49,903 nucleotides of DNA from an uncultured Ruminiclostridium sp. (GTDB lineage: Bacteria; Bacillota; Clostridia; Oscillospirales; Ruminococcaceae): assembly GCA_947623915.1 (NCBI GenBank), contig CANQIB010000018.1, positions 1-49,903 of the forward strand, written 5' to 3'. Shown piece by piece: positions 23,568 through 31,497 of this stretch (positions are counted from its first letter, which is position 1; every line of letters begins with the position of its first letter). The translations under genes were made by a program, and so were the position numbers. The notes under the pieces are model-generated. The model was given only the letters and a program-made list of their open reading frames with translations, was not told where the DNA came from and made no database searches.

Positions 23568-24806
23568 TTATTCCTGTGTAATGCCGCCCAGCTTTTCCAG
23601 CCGTCTTGCCCTGCCAAACATCATCATCTGCGGTCTGGTCTTGAGCAGTTCGACGTCCACATCGGCAAGCGGTATGCGTTCCTTTATCATCGAGGTGTAT
23701 ATACCGGCTCTCGCCACATCTCCCATAAGTATGTAGCCCTTCAGCAGACCGTCCTTGAATACCAGCTTCTTATATACCTCTTTTTCTGCGTCCTGCTCGG
23801 TAAACGCCTCGCCGTCATAGCTTCCCGCGGTGATGATATGCAGCCCGTAAAAGCCTATCGCGTTCATCGGTATGGCGTTGACGTAATGCGCCTCGACGCC
23901 CGCCATATTCTTTCCCGCGACCTCGCCCTGCATAAAAGCGTTGGGCAGCAGCGCAAGTATCCTGTCGGTATCGCTCGAACAATCGTGGCTCACCGTGCAG
24001 TCGCCCGCCGCATAAACGTTTTTCAGCGTGGTGAGCTGGGTGTCGTCGGTGATTATCCCCTTATCGACCTTGCCGCCCGCCTGAGAGATAAGCTCGGTGT
24101 TGGGTCGTACTCCGACCGCCACTATCAGCAGGTCAAAATCCACGCTGTCCCCGTTGGTCAGCTTGGCGGACTTTTCGGAAAACTCCTCCACGCTCGTGCC
24201 GAGAATGAATTTCGTGCCCTTGCTCTCGATGTGCTTTTGCATTATCCTGCCGGCGTCCTCGTCAAGTATGCTGGGAAGTATCCTGTCCGCAAGGTCTACC
24301 ACCGTTATATCCGCGTCGAGATGATAAAGCGCCTCCGCGGCTTTAAGCCCGATAAGACCCGCCCCGACGATAAGCACCTTAGTGTGCTTTTTCACCTTTT
24401 TCTTTATTGCCTTTACGCTGTCCCAGGTCATAAAGGTGAAGCTGTTTTTCACCTTATCCAGTCCTTTCATGGGAGGAACGAACGGCTTTGAGCCGGTCGC
24501 CGCAAGCAGCTTGTCGAACGGCAGCTTTTCCCCTCCGTCCAGCGTAACATGGCTTTTTCCTATCTTTTCCGCCCGACGGGAATAAAGCACCTCGACGTTG
24601 TTGTCGGTGTAAAAATTCTTGTCGCGGTAGTACATATTTTCGTCCGCGACCTTACCCTCCAGCCAGTAGCTTATCAGCGGGCGGGAATAGGTGTGATACG
24701 GCTCGTCGGTGATAACGGTTATGCTTCCCTCCGTATCGGCGGAGCGTATTCCCTGTATCGCCCCTATCGCCGCGGCGGAATTTCCGATTATTACATATCT
24801 GTTCAT
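23568..24806 (-). CDS. NAD(P)/FAD-dependent oxidoreductase (NirB/rubredoxin-reductase type)
   Basis: The product has 412 residues and two Rossmann folds. The FAD motif YVIIGNSAAAIGAIQGIR is at the N-terminus; the NAD(P) motif VLIVGAGLIGLKAAEALYHLDADITVVD lies near 150; the second FAD motif NVYAAGDCTV lies near 265. The C-terminal domain has about 100 residues. It probably feeds NAD(P)H electrons through the adjacent four-cluster ferredoxin to the FMN subunit of glutamate synthase, replacing GltD. The ATG at 24806 has GGAGG at a usable distance; an upstream GTG at 24815 is too close to it. Confidence 0.9.
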   Translation of the reverse strand: MNRYVIIGNSAAAIGAIQGIRSADTEGSITVITDEPYHTYSRPLISYWLEGKVADENMYYRDKNFYTDNNVEVLYSRRAEKIGKSHVTLDGGEKLPFDKLLAATGSKPFVPPMKGLDKVKNSFTFMTWDSVKAIKKKVKKHTKVLIVGAGLIGLKAAEALYHLDADITVVDLADRILPSILDEDAGRIMQKHIESKGTKFILGTSVEEFSEKSAKLTNGDSVDFDLLIVAVGVRPNTELISQAGGKVDKGIITDDTQLTTLKNVYAAGDCTVSHDCSSDTDRILALLPNAFMQGEVAGKNMAGVEAHYVNAIPMNAIGFYGLHIITAGSYDGEAFTEQDAEKEVYKKLVFKDGLLKGYILMGDVARAGIYTSMIKERIPLADVDVELLKTRPQMMMFGRARRLEKLGGITQE

Positions 24807-24822
24807 AAAGCGCACACCTCCG

Positions 24823-25257
24823 TTATCTTTCTTCCAGCACGATAGCGCCGTTCGGGCAGCCCTTTACGCAGGCGGGGTCGCCGTTGTTGTTCTTTATGCA
24901 AAGGTCGCATTTCTGTATCACCTTTGACTCGTCGGAGATAACTATGCAGCCGTACGGGCAGGACAGCACGCAGGTGTAGCAGCCTACGCAGCGGCTCTCG
25001 TCGCAGGAGATGACTCCGTCCTTTACCGACAGCGCGCCGGTTATGCAGCCCTTTACGCAGGCAGGCTCGTCACAATGACGGCATTGTACCGCGAAATTTA
25101 TCGCGCTGCCCTCCTCCACCTTTATTCTGGGTATCGGCTTTTTCCCGCCGGAAAACGCCTTTATCATATTTTCCGCTCCGCTGTTTGCGGCGGCGCAGTA
25201 ATATTCGCAGAGGTGGCAGGCAAGACACCAATCCTCGTTTACATATACTTTTTTCAC
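24823..25257 (-). CDS. Four-cluster 4Fe-4S ferredoxin-like protein
   Basis: The product has 144 residues with at least fifteen cysteines arranged as in HycB/CooF/DMSO-reductase electron-transfer subunits: CLACHLCEYYC, CRHCDEPACVKGC, CVGCYTCVLSCPYGC and CDLCIKNNNGDPACVKGC. It should carry four [4Fe-4S] clusters and shuttle electrons between the FAD protein and the FMN subunit of the split glutamate synthase. It lies 16 nt after the FAD gene's ATG side and 19 nt from the FMN subunit gene, so the spacing is operonic. Confidence 0.93.
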   Translation of the reverse strand: MKKVYVNEDWCLACHLCEYYCAAANSGAENMIKAFSGGKKPIPRIKVEEGSAINFAVQCRHCDEPACVKGCITGALSVKDGVISCDESRCVGCYTCVLSCPYGCIVISDESKVIQKCDLCIKNNNGDPACVKGCPNGAIVLEER

Positions 25258-25276
25258 TTGTATACCCCCTTACGGC

Positions 25277-26782
25277 TTATTGACCCGCGTGCCGGATACC
25301 CAGCACCTCAAGCTCCGTATCGGTAAGACCGATGCCGCGCAGCATCAGCCTGTTCCCGCGCAGCGCCTCGACGGAATTTATTCCCATTCCGCCCATCATT
25401 TCCTTTATCTCGTGATCCCATGCGTGTACAAGATTTACCAGCCGCTTGTAGCCTATTTCGGGGTTAAGCCGCTTTACAAGGTCCGGCCGCTGGGTAGCTA
25501 TGCCCCAGTTGCACTTGCCCGTCTGACAGCTCCGACAGAGATGACAGCCCAGCGCGAGCAGCGCCGCCGTTCCTATGTATACGGCGTCCGCGCCGAGCGC
25601 TATCGCCTTTACCACGTCCGCGCTGGAACGTACCGAACCCGCTATCACTATCGACACCTCGTTGCGTATTCCTTCGTCGCGCAGCCGCTGGTCGACGCTC
25701 GCAAGCGCAAGCTCTATCGGAATACCGACGTTATCGCGTATTCTGGTGGGCGCAGCGCCCGTGCCTCCGCGATAACCGTCTATCGCGATGATGTCCGCGC
25801 CGGAACGCGCTATACCCGAAGCTATCGCCGCTACGTTATGCACCGCCGCTATCTTGACGATTATCGGTTTTTTGTAGCCGGTCGCCTCTTTAAGAGAAAA
25901 TACCAACTGCCGCAGATCCTCTATCGAATATATGTCGTGATGCGGCGCGGGGGAGATGGCGTCCGTTCCCATCGGTATCATTCTCGTTCTGGAAATGTCC
26001 TCAAGTATCTTCGCGCCGGGCAGGTGTCCGCCTATGCCGGGCTTTGCGCCCTGTCCCATCTTTATTTCTACCGCCGCGCCCGCATCCAGATAATCGCGGA
26101 ACACGCCGAACCGTCCCGAAGCGACCTGTACTATCGTATTCGGTCCGTATTTGTAAAAATCCTTATGCAGACCGCCCTCGCCGGTATTGTAGCATATCCC
26201 CAGCTCGGTAGCCGCCCTCGCAAGGCTCTCGTGCGCGTTCTTGCTGATTGAACCGTAAGACATCGCCGAGAACATTATCGGGGTGGAAAGCTCCAATGTC
26301 GGCGGCAGGTCGGTGTTTACCGAGCCGTCCTTGTTGAATTTCACGTTCTTGGGCTTTTTACCCAAAAACACCTTGGTCTCCATCGGCTCTCTCAGCGGGT
26401 CTATCGGCGGGTTGGTGACCTGCGACGCGTTGAGCAGTATCTTATCCCAGTAGACGGGGTATTCCTTGGGGTTTCCCATCGCCGAGAGCAGCACGCCGCC
26501 GGTTTCCGCCTGCTTGTACACCTCGGTCATTATCTGGCTGCTCCAGTTGGCGTTCTCGCGAAAAGTGTTGGGATTGTTCGCTATCTTGAGCGCGCCGGTA
26601 GGGCAGATAGCCACGCACCGCTGACAATCGACGCAGCTTTTGCTGTCGGAGATCATCACGTCGTACTCCCCGTCGTACCTATGCACCTCGTTGGCGCATT
26701 GTCTGGCGCAAGCCTGACATTTTATACAGCGGTCTTTATCTCTTATTACCTCATAAAGAGGCTGATAATAATTCAAAGCCAT
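25277..26782 (-). CDS. Glutamate synthase FMN/Fe-S subunit (GltB2, archaeal type)
   Basis: The product has 501 residues. The N-terminus carries two [4Fe-4S] motifs (CIKCQACARQC near 19-29 and CVDCQRCVAICPTG near 50). A TIM-barrel FMN/glutamate synthase domain follows, with MSYGSISKNAHESLA, GEGGLHKDFYKYG, MGQGAKPGIGGHLPG, IIAIDGYRGGTGAAP and GADAVYIGTAALLALGCHLCRSCQTGKC, the last being the 3Fe-4S site. It converts 2-oxoglutarate plus ammonia to glutamate. The start is set at ATG 26782 because homologues begin MALNYYQP. Between it and the amidotransferase gene (26783-26884) I see nothing else. Confidence 0.94.
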   Translation of the reverse strand: MALNYYQPLYEVIRDKDRCIKCQACARQCANEVHRYDGEYDVMISDSKSCVDCQRCVAICPTGALKIANNPNTFRENANWSSQIMTEVYKQAETGGVLLSAMGNPKEYPVYWDKILLNASQVTNPPIDPLREPMETKVFLGKKPKNVKFNKDGSVNTDLPPTLELSTPIMFSAMSYGSISKNAHESLARAATELGICYNTGEGGLHKDFYKYGPNTIVQVASGRFGVFRDYLDAGAAVEIKMGQGAKPGIGGHLPGAKILEDISRTRMIPMGTDAISPAPHHDIYSIEDLRQLVFSLKEATGYKKPIIVKIAAVHNVAAIASGIARSGADIIAIDGYRGGTGAAPTRIRDNVGIPIELALASVDQRLRDEGIRNEVSIVIAGSVRSSADVVKAIALGADAVYIGTAALLALGCHLCRSCQTGKCNWGIATQRPDLVKRLNPEIGYKRLVNLVHAWDHEIKEMMGGMGINSVEALRGNRLMLRGIGLTDTELEVLGIRHAGQ

Positions 26783-26884
26783 TTTGCACAATCACTCCGA
26801 TTAAGAGTGTTCCTCCTTTGCTTGTTCATAGCGCCCTGCTGTTTTGTTAAGGCAAAGCGGCTCGCGGACGGGTCTAAGCCCGCG

Positions 26885-27979
26885 TCATTTGTCGTTGAGC
26901 GTTATTATCACCGGCTCGCCGCCTTTGGGCGACCATACCCTGTCCGCGTCGGGACAAATGGCGCGTATCGCACATTCCTCGCTGGCAAGATATACCATAT
27001 CGTCCTTTTCCGCGGCCACCATCGACCTCAGCTTGAGTCGGTCGTTCAGCGCCATTATGCCGCCGTCAAATCCGAGTATTATCGAAAACGGTCCTGTCAC
27101 CAGCAGGCTGGAAAAAACATTGCGGAAATATTTCAGCTTCTTCTTCTCGGTCTCGGAATATTTGCCGGAATCTATCTCCGACCAGAACGGCGCGGCGATT
27201 ATCCGCGCTATATCCTCCAAGGAAAGATTTTGTTTGCGGTTCAGAAAATCAAATATGTAGGTTATTACCTCGGTATCGGTGAGCAGATTGCATTTATAGC
27301 CGTACATTTCTATATAGCGGCGGTTCGCGTCGTAGGAGGATATCTCTCCGTTATGGACTATGGTGTAATCCAGCAGCGCGAACGGATGCGCTCCGCCCCA
27401 CCAGCCGGGGGTGTTGGTAGGATAGCGCCCGTGCGCCGTCCAAGCGTAACCCGCGTATTCGTCCAGTCTGTAAAACTCTCCCACGTCCTCGGGATAACCG
27501 ACCGCCTTAAATACGCCCATGTTTTTGCCGCTGGAAAAAACATATGAACCGTCGATACGGTCGTTGATGTTGATGACGCACTGCGCCACGAACTCCCTCT
27601 CGTCAAGCTGGCTGGAAGCGAGCTTGGTGGGCAGGGGCGTAAGGAAATATCTCCATATCAGCGGCTCGTTTACGATATTCGGGTGCTTTTTGGTGGGTAT
27701 TCTCGACAAATTCACCACGTCGAAATGGCGGTCGAGAAATCTCTCGGTCTCCACCCTCGCGTCGTTGGAATTGTAGAAAATGTGAAAAGCGTACTGCTCC
27801 TTGTATTCGGGATATATCCCGTACCCCGCAAAGCCGCCGCCCAAGCCGTTGGATCTGTCGTGCATATAAGATATGGACTTCACTATCTTATCGCCGCCTA
27901 TCCGCCTGCCGTCACGGCTGATGAATCCCGAAATGGCACAGCCTGACGGTATCCTTACCTGACCTTCTTTTTGAAGCAT
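26885..27979 (-). CDS. Glutamate synthase class II amidotransferase subunit (GltB1 type)
   Basis: The product has 364 residues. It is an Ntn-type glutaminase domain, encoded separately, that releases ammonia from glutamine for the FMN subunit. The catalytic Cys is in SGCAISGF at position 14, which implies removal of a 13-residue propeptide. Other motifs: WTAHGRYPTNTPGWWGGAHPF, VHNGEISSYDANRRYIEMYG, LLTDTEVITYIFD and ASEECAIRAI. AAAGGAG precedes the ATG. It is the first gene of the operon, behind a long leader. Confidence 0.93.
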   Translation of the reverse strand: MLQKEGQVRIPSGCAISGFISRDGRRIGGDKIVKSISYMHDRSNGLGGGFAGYGIYPEYKEQYAFHIFYNSNDARVETERFLDRHFDVVNLSRIPTKKHPNIVNEPLIWRYFLTPLPTKLASSQLDEREFVAQCVININDRIDGSYVFSSGKNMGVFKAVGYPEDVGEFYRLDEYAGYAWTAHGRYPTNTPGWWGGAHPFALLDYTIVHNGEISSYDANRRYIEMYGYKCNLLTDTEVITYIFDFLNRKQNLSLEDIARIIAAPFWSEIDSGKYSETEKKKLKYFRNVFSSLLVTGPFSIILGFDGGIMALNDRLKLRSMVAAEKDDMVYLASEECAIRAICPDADRVWSPKGGEPVIITLNDK

Positions 27980-28157
27980 AAGCTCACTCCTTTATTGAAT
28001 ATATTTTATTATCCGATAAAAAAATCGGGCGCAGACCGAAAGGTTTCCAGCTTTTGATGAATTTTCTGCATAAATTTGCATTTTAATAATTCAAAAACTT
28101 CACAATCGGTCAGAAACCGCGCTGTTTCATTTTCCGCCCGTTATCAGCAAAGCTGAC
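27980..28157 (-). promoter_or_regulatory. Long leader of the glutamate synthase operon, possible ANTAR target
   Basis: Reading the minus strand from the predicted start near 28157: a small hairpin TCAGC-TTT-GCTGA, then CGGGCG and GACCGA, which can pair far downstream with TCGGTC and CGCCCG; the latter is followed by ATTTTTTT about 45 nt before the start codon. This gives a possible terminator. A TGCA-AATTTA-TGCA hairpin has a six-base loop. I do not see a clean pair of the A1/G4 hexaloops typical of ANTAR targets, so the assignment is tentative. Confidence 0.4.
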
Positions 28158-28163
28158 GAATTT

Positions 28164-28192
28164 ATTATAACACCGACATTCTCCGTTGTCAA
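28164..28192 (-). promoter_or_regulatory. Consensus sigma-A promoter of the glutamate synthase operon
   Basis: On the minus strand TTGACA (28187-28192), a 17-bp spacer and TATAAT (28164-28169): a perfect match. Confidence 0.9.
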
Positions 28193-28280
28193 TACTTTTT
28201 TGCAAGAAAATTTTTTAAATCTTGCATTTTTTGATATTTCGGGCAACTCCGTACAGGTTTTAAGACGATTTTTCCCATGT

Positions 28281-28314
28281 CAAAAAACAAAAAAGCCCGT
28301 CGAATAACTTCGAC
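28281..28314 (-). terminator. Second of two tandem terminators after the sigma operon
   Basis: GTCGAA (28299-28304) pairs with TTCGAC (28309-28314). On the minus strand GGGC and a T-rich run (TTTTTTGTTTTTT) follow. Confidence 0.75.
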
Positions 28315-28320
28315 AGACAT

Positions 28321-28349
28321 AAAAAAAGACCGGCATGATAGTGCCGGTC
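28321..28349 (-). terminator. First tandem terminator after the sigma/anti-sigma operon
   Basis: GACCGGCA (28328-28335) pairs with TGCCGGTC (28342-28349); seven T follow on the minus strand. Between here and the stop at 28445 I see nothing further. Confidence 0.88.
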
Positions 28350-28444
28350 GTGTTTGTTCAATTCTCTCTGATACCGTGGGAATCCCCGATGAAAGGCTCT
28401 TTTATCTCGTCCGAGCCCGCCCAATGCGTTAAATGCTCGCTCTC

Positions 28445-29047
28445 TTATTCATAGGCGGTATCGGGAACGGTGAAATCGTCCTCCGGGAACGTATCGCCGC
28501 TTTCCACCAGATATATCTCGCCGTTATCCTGCAATTTTCTGTACAGATTCGCGGGACACATTATCTTTACCGCGTCGATGTTCTCCTCGTCGTATTCAAA
28601 AAGCTGCTGTATATTGCCGCTGCCCGTTATGGCGCTCCTGTCATCGAGATAAACCGATATTACCTTTATATCTCCCGCTCCGCTGACCGAAAGCAGTATA
28701 TTCTGCATATCCGTCGGAGTTTCAGTGTCCTTAAAGGTAACATACATATACTGTTCTTCGGTATTTTCGTCCTGCGCATCCTCATATGCCTGAGCCGCAA
28801 GCTCGAAGCGTTCCTGCTCGGTCATGGAGGAGGGCGCTACCGATACGGGATTTCCTCTGCCGGTCACTACCGCGATTCCCGCAACGGCTACTACCGCAGC
28901 GGCAGCCGCGGAGCAGGCGGTCACGGCGATACGCAGGCGTTTCTTACCGCCGCGCTCGACCGATCGACCCATGGCGGCTTTTTTGATTTTTTCGTGATCG
29001 AACGCATACTCGCTCATAAGCTGCTTGTAAAATTCGTTCGTATTCAC
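28445..29047 (-). CDS. Probable membrane anti-sigma factor
   Basis: The product has 200 residues: a cytoplasmic N-terminus (1-38), one membrane helix (about 39-62), and an extracytoplasmic part of about 135 residues with an acidic start and two beta-rich stretches (YMYVTFKDTETPTDMQNILLSVSGAGDIKVISVYLDD and later). I recognise no enzymatic motif. The position directly behind an ECF sigma gene (28 nt), and the cytoplasm-TM-outside layout, make an anti-sigma role likely. The start is GTG at 29047 behind GGAAAGGGGG. Confidence 0.6.
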   Translation of the reverse strand: MNTNEFYKQLMSEYAFDHEKIKKAAMGRSVERGGKKRLRIAVTACSAAAAAVVAVAGIAVVTGRGNPVSVAPSSMTEQERFELAAQAYEDAQDENTEEQYMYVTFKDTETPTDMQNILLSVSGAGDIKVISVYLDDRSAITGSGNIQQLFEYDEENIDAVKIMCPANLYRKLQDNGEIYLVESGDTFPEDDFTVPDTAYE

Positions 29048-29075
29048 TTAAAAGCCCCCTTTCCCAAACGGCAGT

Positions 29076-29618
29076 TTAAAGTTTGAATTTCTTTTTCTGG
29101 CGCTCTATCGTGCGGTAGAGTTTGTTTTTCACCGTGGACAGGCTGATCTCAAGCTGTTCGGCTATGTCCTCCAGCTTCATGTCGCACGCGAAATACAGAT
29201 AAAATATCTGCCCCGTCAGCTTATCCGACTTCATTATATCGTCAAATATCTGCTTAGCAAGCAGTTTATCCGCCATGACGTCCTCCAACCGTTTCTGCGG
29301 TCGGGACATTTCCTCTTCTATTTTTACCATTTCTTCCTCGGTATAATCCGAAAAAGATGTAACTTTATCATTCTTTTTTTTGCCGGAAAAATACGTCCGA
29401 CACTCAAATTTCGCTATATTTATCAAAAACGCCTCCGGGCTTTCGATGTCCTCATAGCCCTTTTGCGTGATCCTGCGATAAAAGCGGGTGTATATATTCT
29501 GGATAATATCCTCCGCGTCCTGAAAATCGCCGCATTTGCTGACGACGTAACGTGAAACGGACTTGTTGGTCTGCTCATACACGCGGTTGAAATATTCTTC
29601 GTGACTTGCGCCGCCCAT
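29076..29618 (-). CDS. ECF-type RNA polymerase sigma factor
   Basis: The product has 180 residues. Region 2 (about 5-75: EEYFNRVYEQTNKSVSRYVVSKCGDFQDAEDIIQNIYTRFYRRI) and region 4 (about 125-178: LTGQIFYLYFACDMKLEDIAEQLEISLSTVKNKLYRTIERQKKKF with the helix-turn-helix) are clear. The linker is long, charged and rich in Lys/Glu. ATG 29618 has GAGGTGAG at a good distance; a GTG at 29639 in frame lies just after a hairpin (29639-29655). Its target promoters are unknown; I did not see an obvious autoregulated ECF promoter, only a sigma-A one. Confidence 0.9.
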   Translation of the reverse strand: MGGASHEEYFNRVYEQTNKSVSRYVVSKCGDFQDAEDIIQNIYTRFYRRITQKGYEDIESPEAFLINIAKFECRTYFSGKKKNDKVTSFSDYTEEEMVKIEEEMSRPQKRLEDVMADKLLAKQIFDDIMKSDKLTGQIFYLYFACDMKLEDIAEQLEISLSTVKNKLYRTIERQKKKFKL

Positions 29619-29638
29619 CGGCTCACCTCGCTTTGTCA

Positions 29639-29655
29639 CCTACTTTAGAAGTAGG
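29639..29655 (-). other. Small hairpin in the sigma-factor leader
   Basis: CCTACTT pairs with AAGTAGG (7 bp, 3-nt loop) about 20 nt before the chosen start codon. It may influence initiation or choice between the GTG and ATG starts. Confidence 0.4.
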
Positions 29656-29820
29656 ACGTTTCTTTCAAAAAGTTTCAATGCTCGCAAAAACTAAACAAAA
29701 ATATCCACTAAAAATACGAAGATGTTTTTGTGTAAAATCACAACATATTGTGTTTGCCGCCAAAAATCGACACAAAACGTCTGTCCTTGTTTTCAGGCGG
29801 ACGGCATATGCGCTAAGGTT

Positions 29821-29849
29821 ATTATACATTAAACCGACCGACAAGTCAA
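29821..29849 (-). promoter_or_regulatory. Sigma-A promoter of the ECF sigma operon
   Basis: On the minus strand TTGACT (29844-29849), a 17-bp spacer and TATAAT (29821-29826). The leader is about 195 nt and holds only the small hairpin near its end. Confidence 0.8.
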
Positions 29850-29879
29850 CTTATATTTTAACACGGGGATAGATCCGCT

Positions 29880-30155
29880 TAGGCATACGGGAGTCGAACC
29901 CAAGTCGGTTTTTACGGGCATATTTCCGCCAATACTGCGTCAACCTCTCTTGACATACGCGAGTATGCCTGCGCTCGGTTTCCTTGTCTTGACGAAAATC
30001 TGCTCCGTAAAAACTGCTGCGCACCCCACGGCGAATGAATTTGAGGTGATTTTTGTTTCTTGAGGCGCAGGCAGGCTGGCGCCTGTCAAGCCGAAAGGAA
30101 CGAAAATGCGCCTGCATCGTCGTGGGGCGGCTTGGGTTCGATTCCCGTATGCCTA
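29880..30155. mobile_element. 276-bp inverted-repeat element with tRNA-T-arm-like ends
   Basis: The two ends form imperfect terminal inverted repeats of about 28 nt (left 29880-29907, right about 30128-30155), each starting TAGGCATACGGGA. Read outward, each end looks like a tRNA T-arm and acceptor strand (GGGTTCGA-TCCCGTATGCC). The interior has several hairpins (CATAC-GCGA-GTATG near 29955; GGCGC..GCGCC near 30063-30085; CCTGCGC pairing with GCGCAGG) and no convincing gene. It is shaped like a MITE or a structured RNA; I see no clear target-site duplication. Confidence 0.6.
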
Positions 30156-30551
30156 TCTCTGCTTTGCAAATTTGTTTACCCCTATAACGCCGCCTGCGGC
30201 GGAGCATACCGCGCAAAGCAGCAGCTTCCAAAGCGCCGCCGTGCCGTCGAGATTTCCCGCTGTCAGCGCGCCCAAAAACAACACCGCGAACAGCTCAAGT
30301 CCCGCGAACGCTCCCCACAGCAGCCCGTCCCTGCCGTGCGCCGCCGCGCAGAACATCCCTCCCGTCAGCGCCGCGCCTCCCGCCGCGATATACGACAGGA
30401 TAACGTCGGTGCCCTCCGGCGCGCCCGCCGCATAGCAGCACAGCGCCGAAAGCGGAGCGAGCAGCACGAGCGCGCACAGCCCTGCGGCTCCTCCCTTTAT
30501 CAGCGGCATTATCCGCCTGAGCATAAGTTTTCCGTTGTTTTGCTTTATCAT
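30153..30551 (-). CDS. TIGR04086/YrzE-like small membrane protein
   Basis: The product has 132 residues: four predicted helices separated by short Gly/Ala-rich turns (about 18-42, 48-68, 74-96 and 104-125), ending NKFAKQR. The layout matches the TIGR04086 membrane family of unknown function. GAAAGGAG precedes the ATG. The TAG stop at 30153-30155 is formed by the terminal TAG of the adjacent inverted-repeat element, so the original C-terminus may have been altered by its arrival. Confidence 0.65.
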   Translation of the reverse strand: MIKQNNGKLMLRRIMPLIKGGAAGLCALVLLAPLSALCCYAAGAPEGTDVILSYIAAGGAALTGGMFCAAAHGRDGLLWGAFAGLELFAVLFLGALTAGNLDGTAALWKLLLCAVCSAAGGVIGVNKFAKQR

Positions 30552-30667
30552 ACGCTTTTCTCCTTTCGCAGCTTTCGCGGCTTTACTCTATCCCATTGAA
30601 TAAATATGTCCGCCGCGTCAAATTCATTCCCGCGCCGCGGTCATACCGTCCGAAAGACATTTGTCGG

Positions 30668-30683
30668 TGTGAAAATTTTCACA
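30668..30683. promoter_or_regulatory. Perfect 16-bp palindrome upstream of cmk
   Basis: TGTGAAAATTTTCACA lies 19 bp before the -35 box. The length and symmetry suit a dimeric repressor or activator site; the regulator is unknown. Confidence 0.5.
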
Positions 30684-30702
30684 TAATTTTTACTTTTATC
30701 TG

Positions 30703-30731
30703 TTGCAAAAAAATTTTTAATGTGATATAAT
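30703..30731 (+). promoter_or_regulatory. Sigma-A promoter of the cmk-plsC-ispH operon
   Basis: TTGCAA (30703-30708), a 17-bp spacer and TATAAT (30726-30731). Confidence 0.8.
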
Positions 30732-30825
30732 GACGATAGCTGTAAGCTGCGGAGGATACACACGGCGGCGACCTATTCCGAAATGAGCTTTACCGCCGTA
30801 TCACCGCCGAAAGGGGAATAACGAT

Positions 30826-31497
30826 ATGAACATAGCCGTTGCGATAGACGGACCGGTAGGAGCGGGCAAGAGCACCATAGCGAGAGAATGTGCGGGGCGG
30901 CTCGGCTTCGTTTACGTTGACACCGGCGCTATGTACAGAGGGATAGGGCTTTACTGCACGCGGCTCGGCATAGACCCGACCGACGCGCGGAGAGTTACCG
31001 CCGTACTGCCGGATATAAAGCTGGAGATAAAGCTGACCGACGGCGTGCAGCATATCATACTCAACGGCGACGACGTTTCCGACGAGATACGCCTTCCCGA
31101 TATAAGCATGGCGGCGTCTAACGTTTCGGCGATACCCGCCGTAAGGGAGTTTTTGCTGGAGCTTCAGCGCGGTTTCGCGCGCAAAGGCAGCGTGATAATG
31201 GACGGACGGGATATAGGCACGGTGGTGCTGCCCGACGCGCAGGTAAAAATATATCTCACCGCAAAGGACGAGATACGCGCAAAGCGTAGATATGACGAGC
31301 TTATCGCAAAGGGGAGCGGCGTTTCCTACGAGGAGGTGCTCGCCGATCTGCGGCAGCGCGACCACAACGATATGAACCGCGCGACCGCTCCACTCAAACA
31401 GGCGGACGACGCGGTGCTGGCAGATACCTCCGAGCTTGATTTTGAGGGTTCGGTCGCACTTGTCGAGAAAATAATAAAAAGCAAGGCGGGCATATAA
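30826..31497 (+). CDS. cmk: (d)CMP kinase
   Basis: It phosphorylates CMP and dCMP. The 223-residue protein has the P-loop AIDGPVGAGKSTIA at the N-terminus, VDTGAMYRGIGL, and the NMP-binding VIMDGRDIGTVVLPDAQVKIYLTA plus RRYDEL. AAAGGGG precedes the ATG. It is first in an operon with plsC (1-nt overlap) and the ispH-S1 fusion, an order common in Clostridia. Confidence 0.96.
   Translation: MNIAVAIDGPVGAGKSTIARECAGRLGFVYVDTGAMYRGIGLYCTRLGIDPTDARRVTAVLPDIKLEIKLTDGVQHIILNGDDVSDEIRLPDISMAASNVSAIPAVREFLLELQRGFARKGSVIMDGRDIGTVVLPDAQVKIYLTAKDEIRAKRRYDELIAKGSGVSYEEVLADLRQRDHNDMNRATAPLKQADDAVLADTSELDFEGSVALVEKIIKSKAGI

Noticed and set aside
23040-24491. A long plus-strand open frame across the GXGXG and FAD genes.
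   Set aside because: Its composition is that of a reverse-complement shadow and it crosses two well-supported genes.
29100-29640. An autoregulated ECF-type promoter before the sigma factor gene.
   Set aside because: No AAC-type -35 element with a matching -10 was found; a sigma-A promoter explains the region.
29880-30155. A tmRNA or tRNA gene, because of the T-arm-like GGGTTCGATTCCCG near 30134.
   Set aside because: No D-arm, anticodon arm, tag-peptide reading frame or CCA end could be built; the same motif occurs inverted at the other end, which fits terminal repeats instead.
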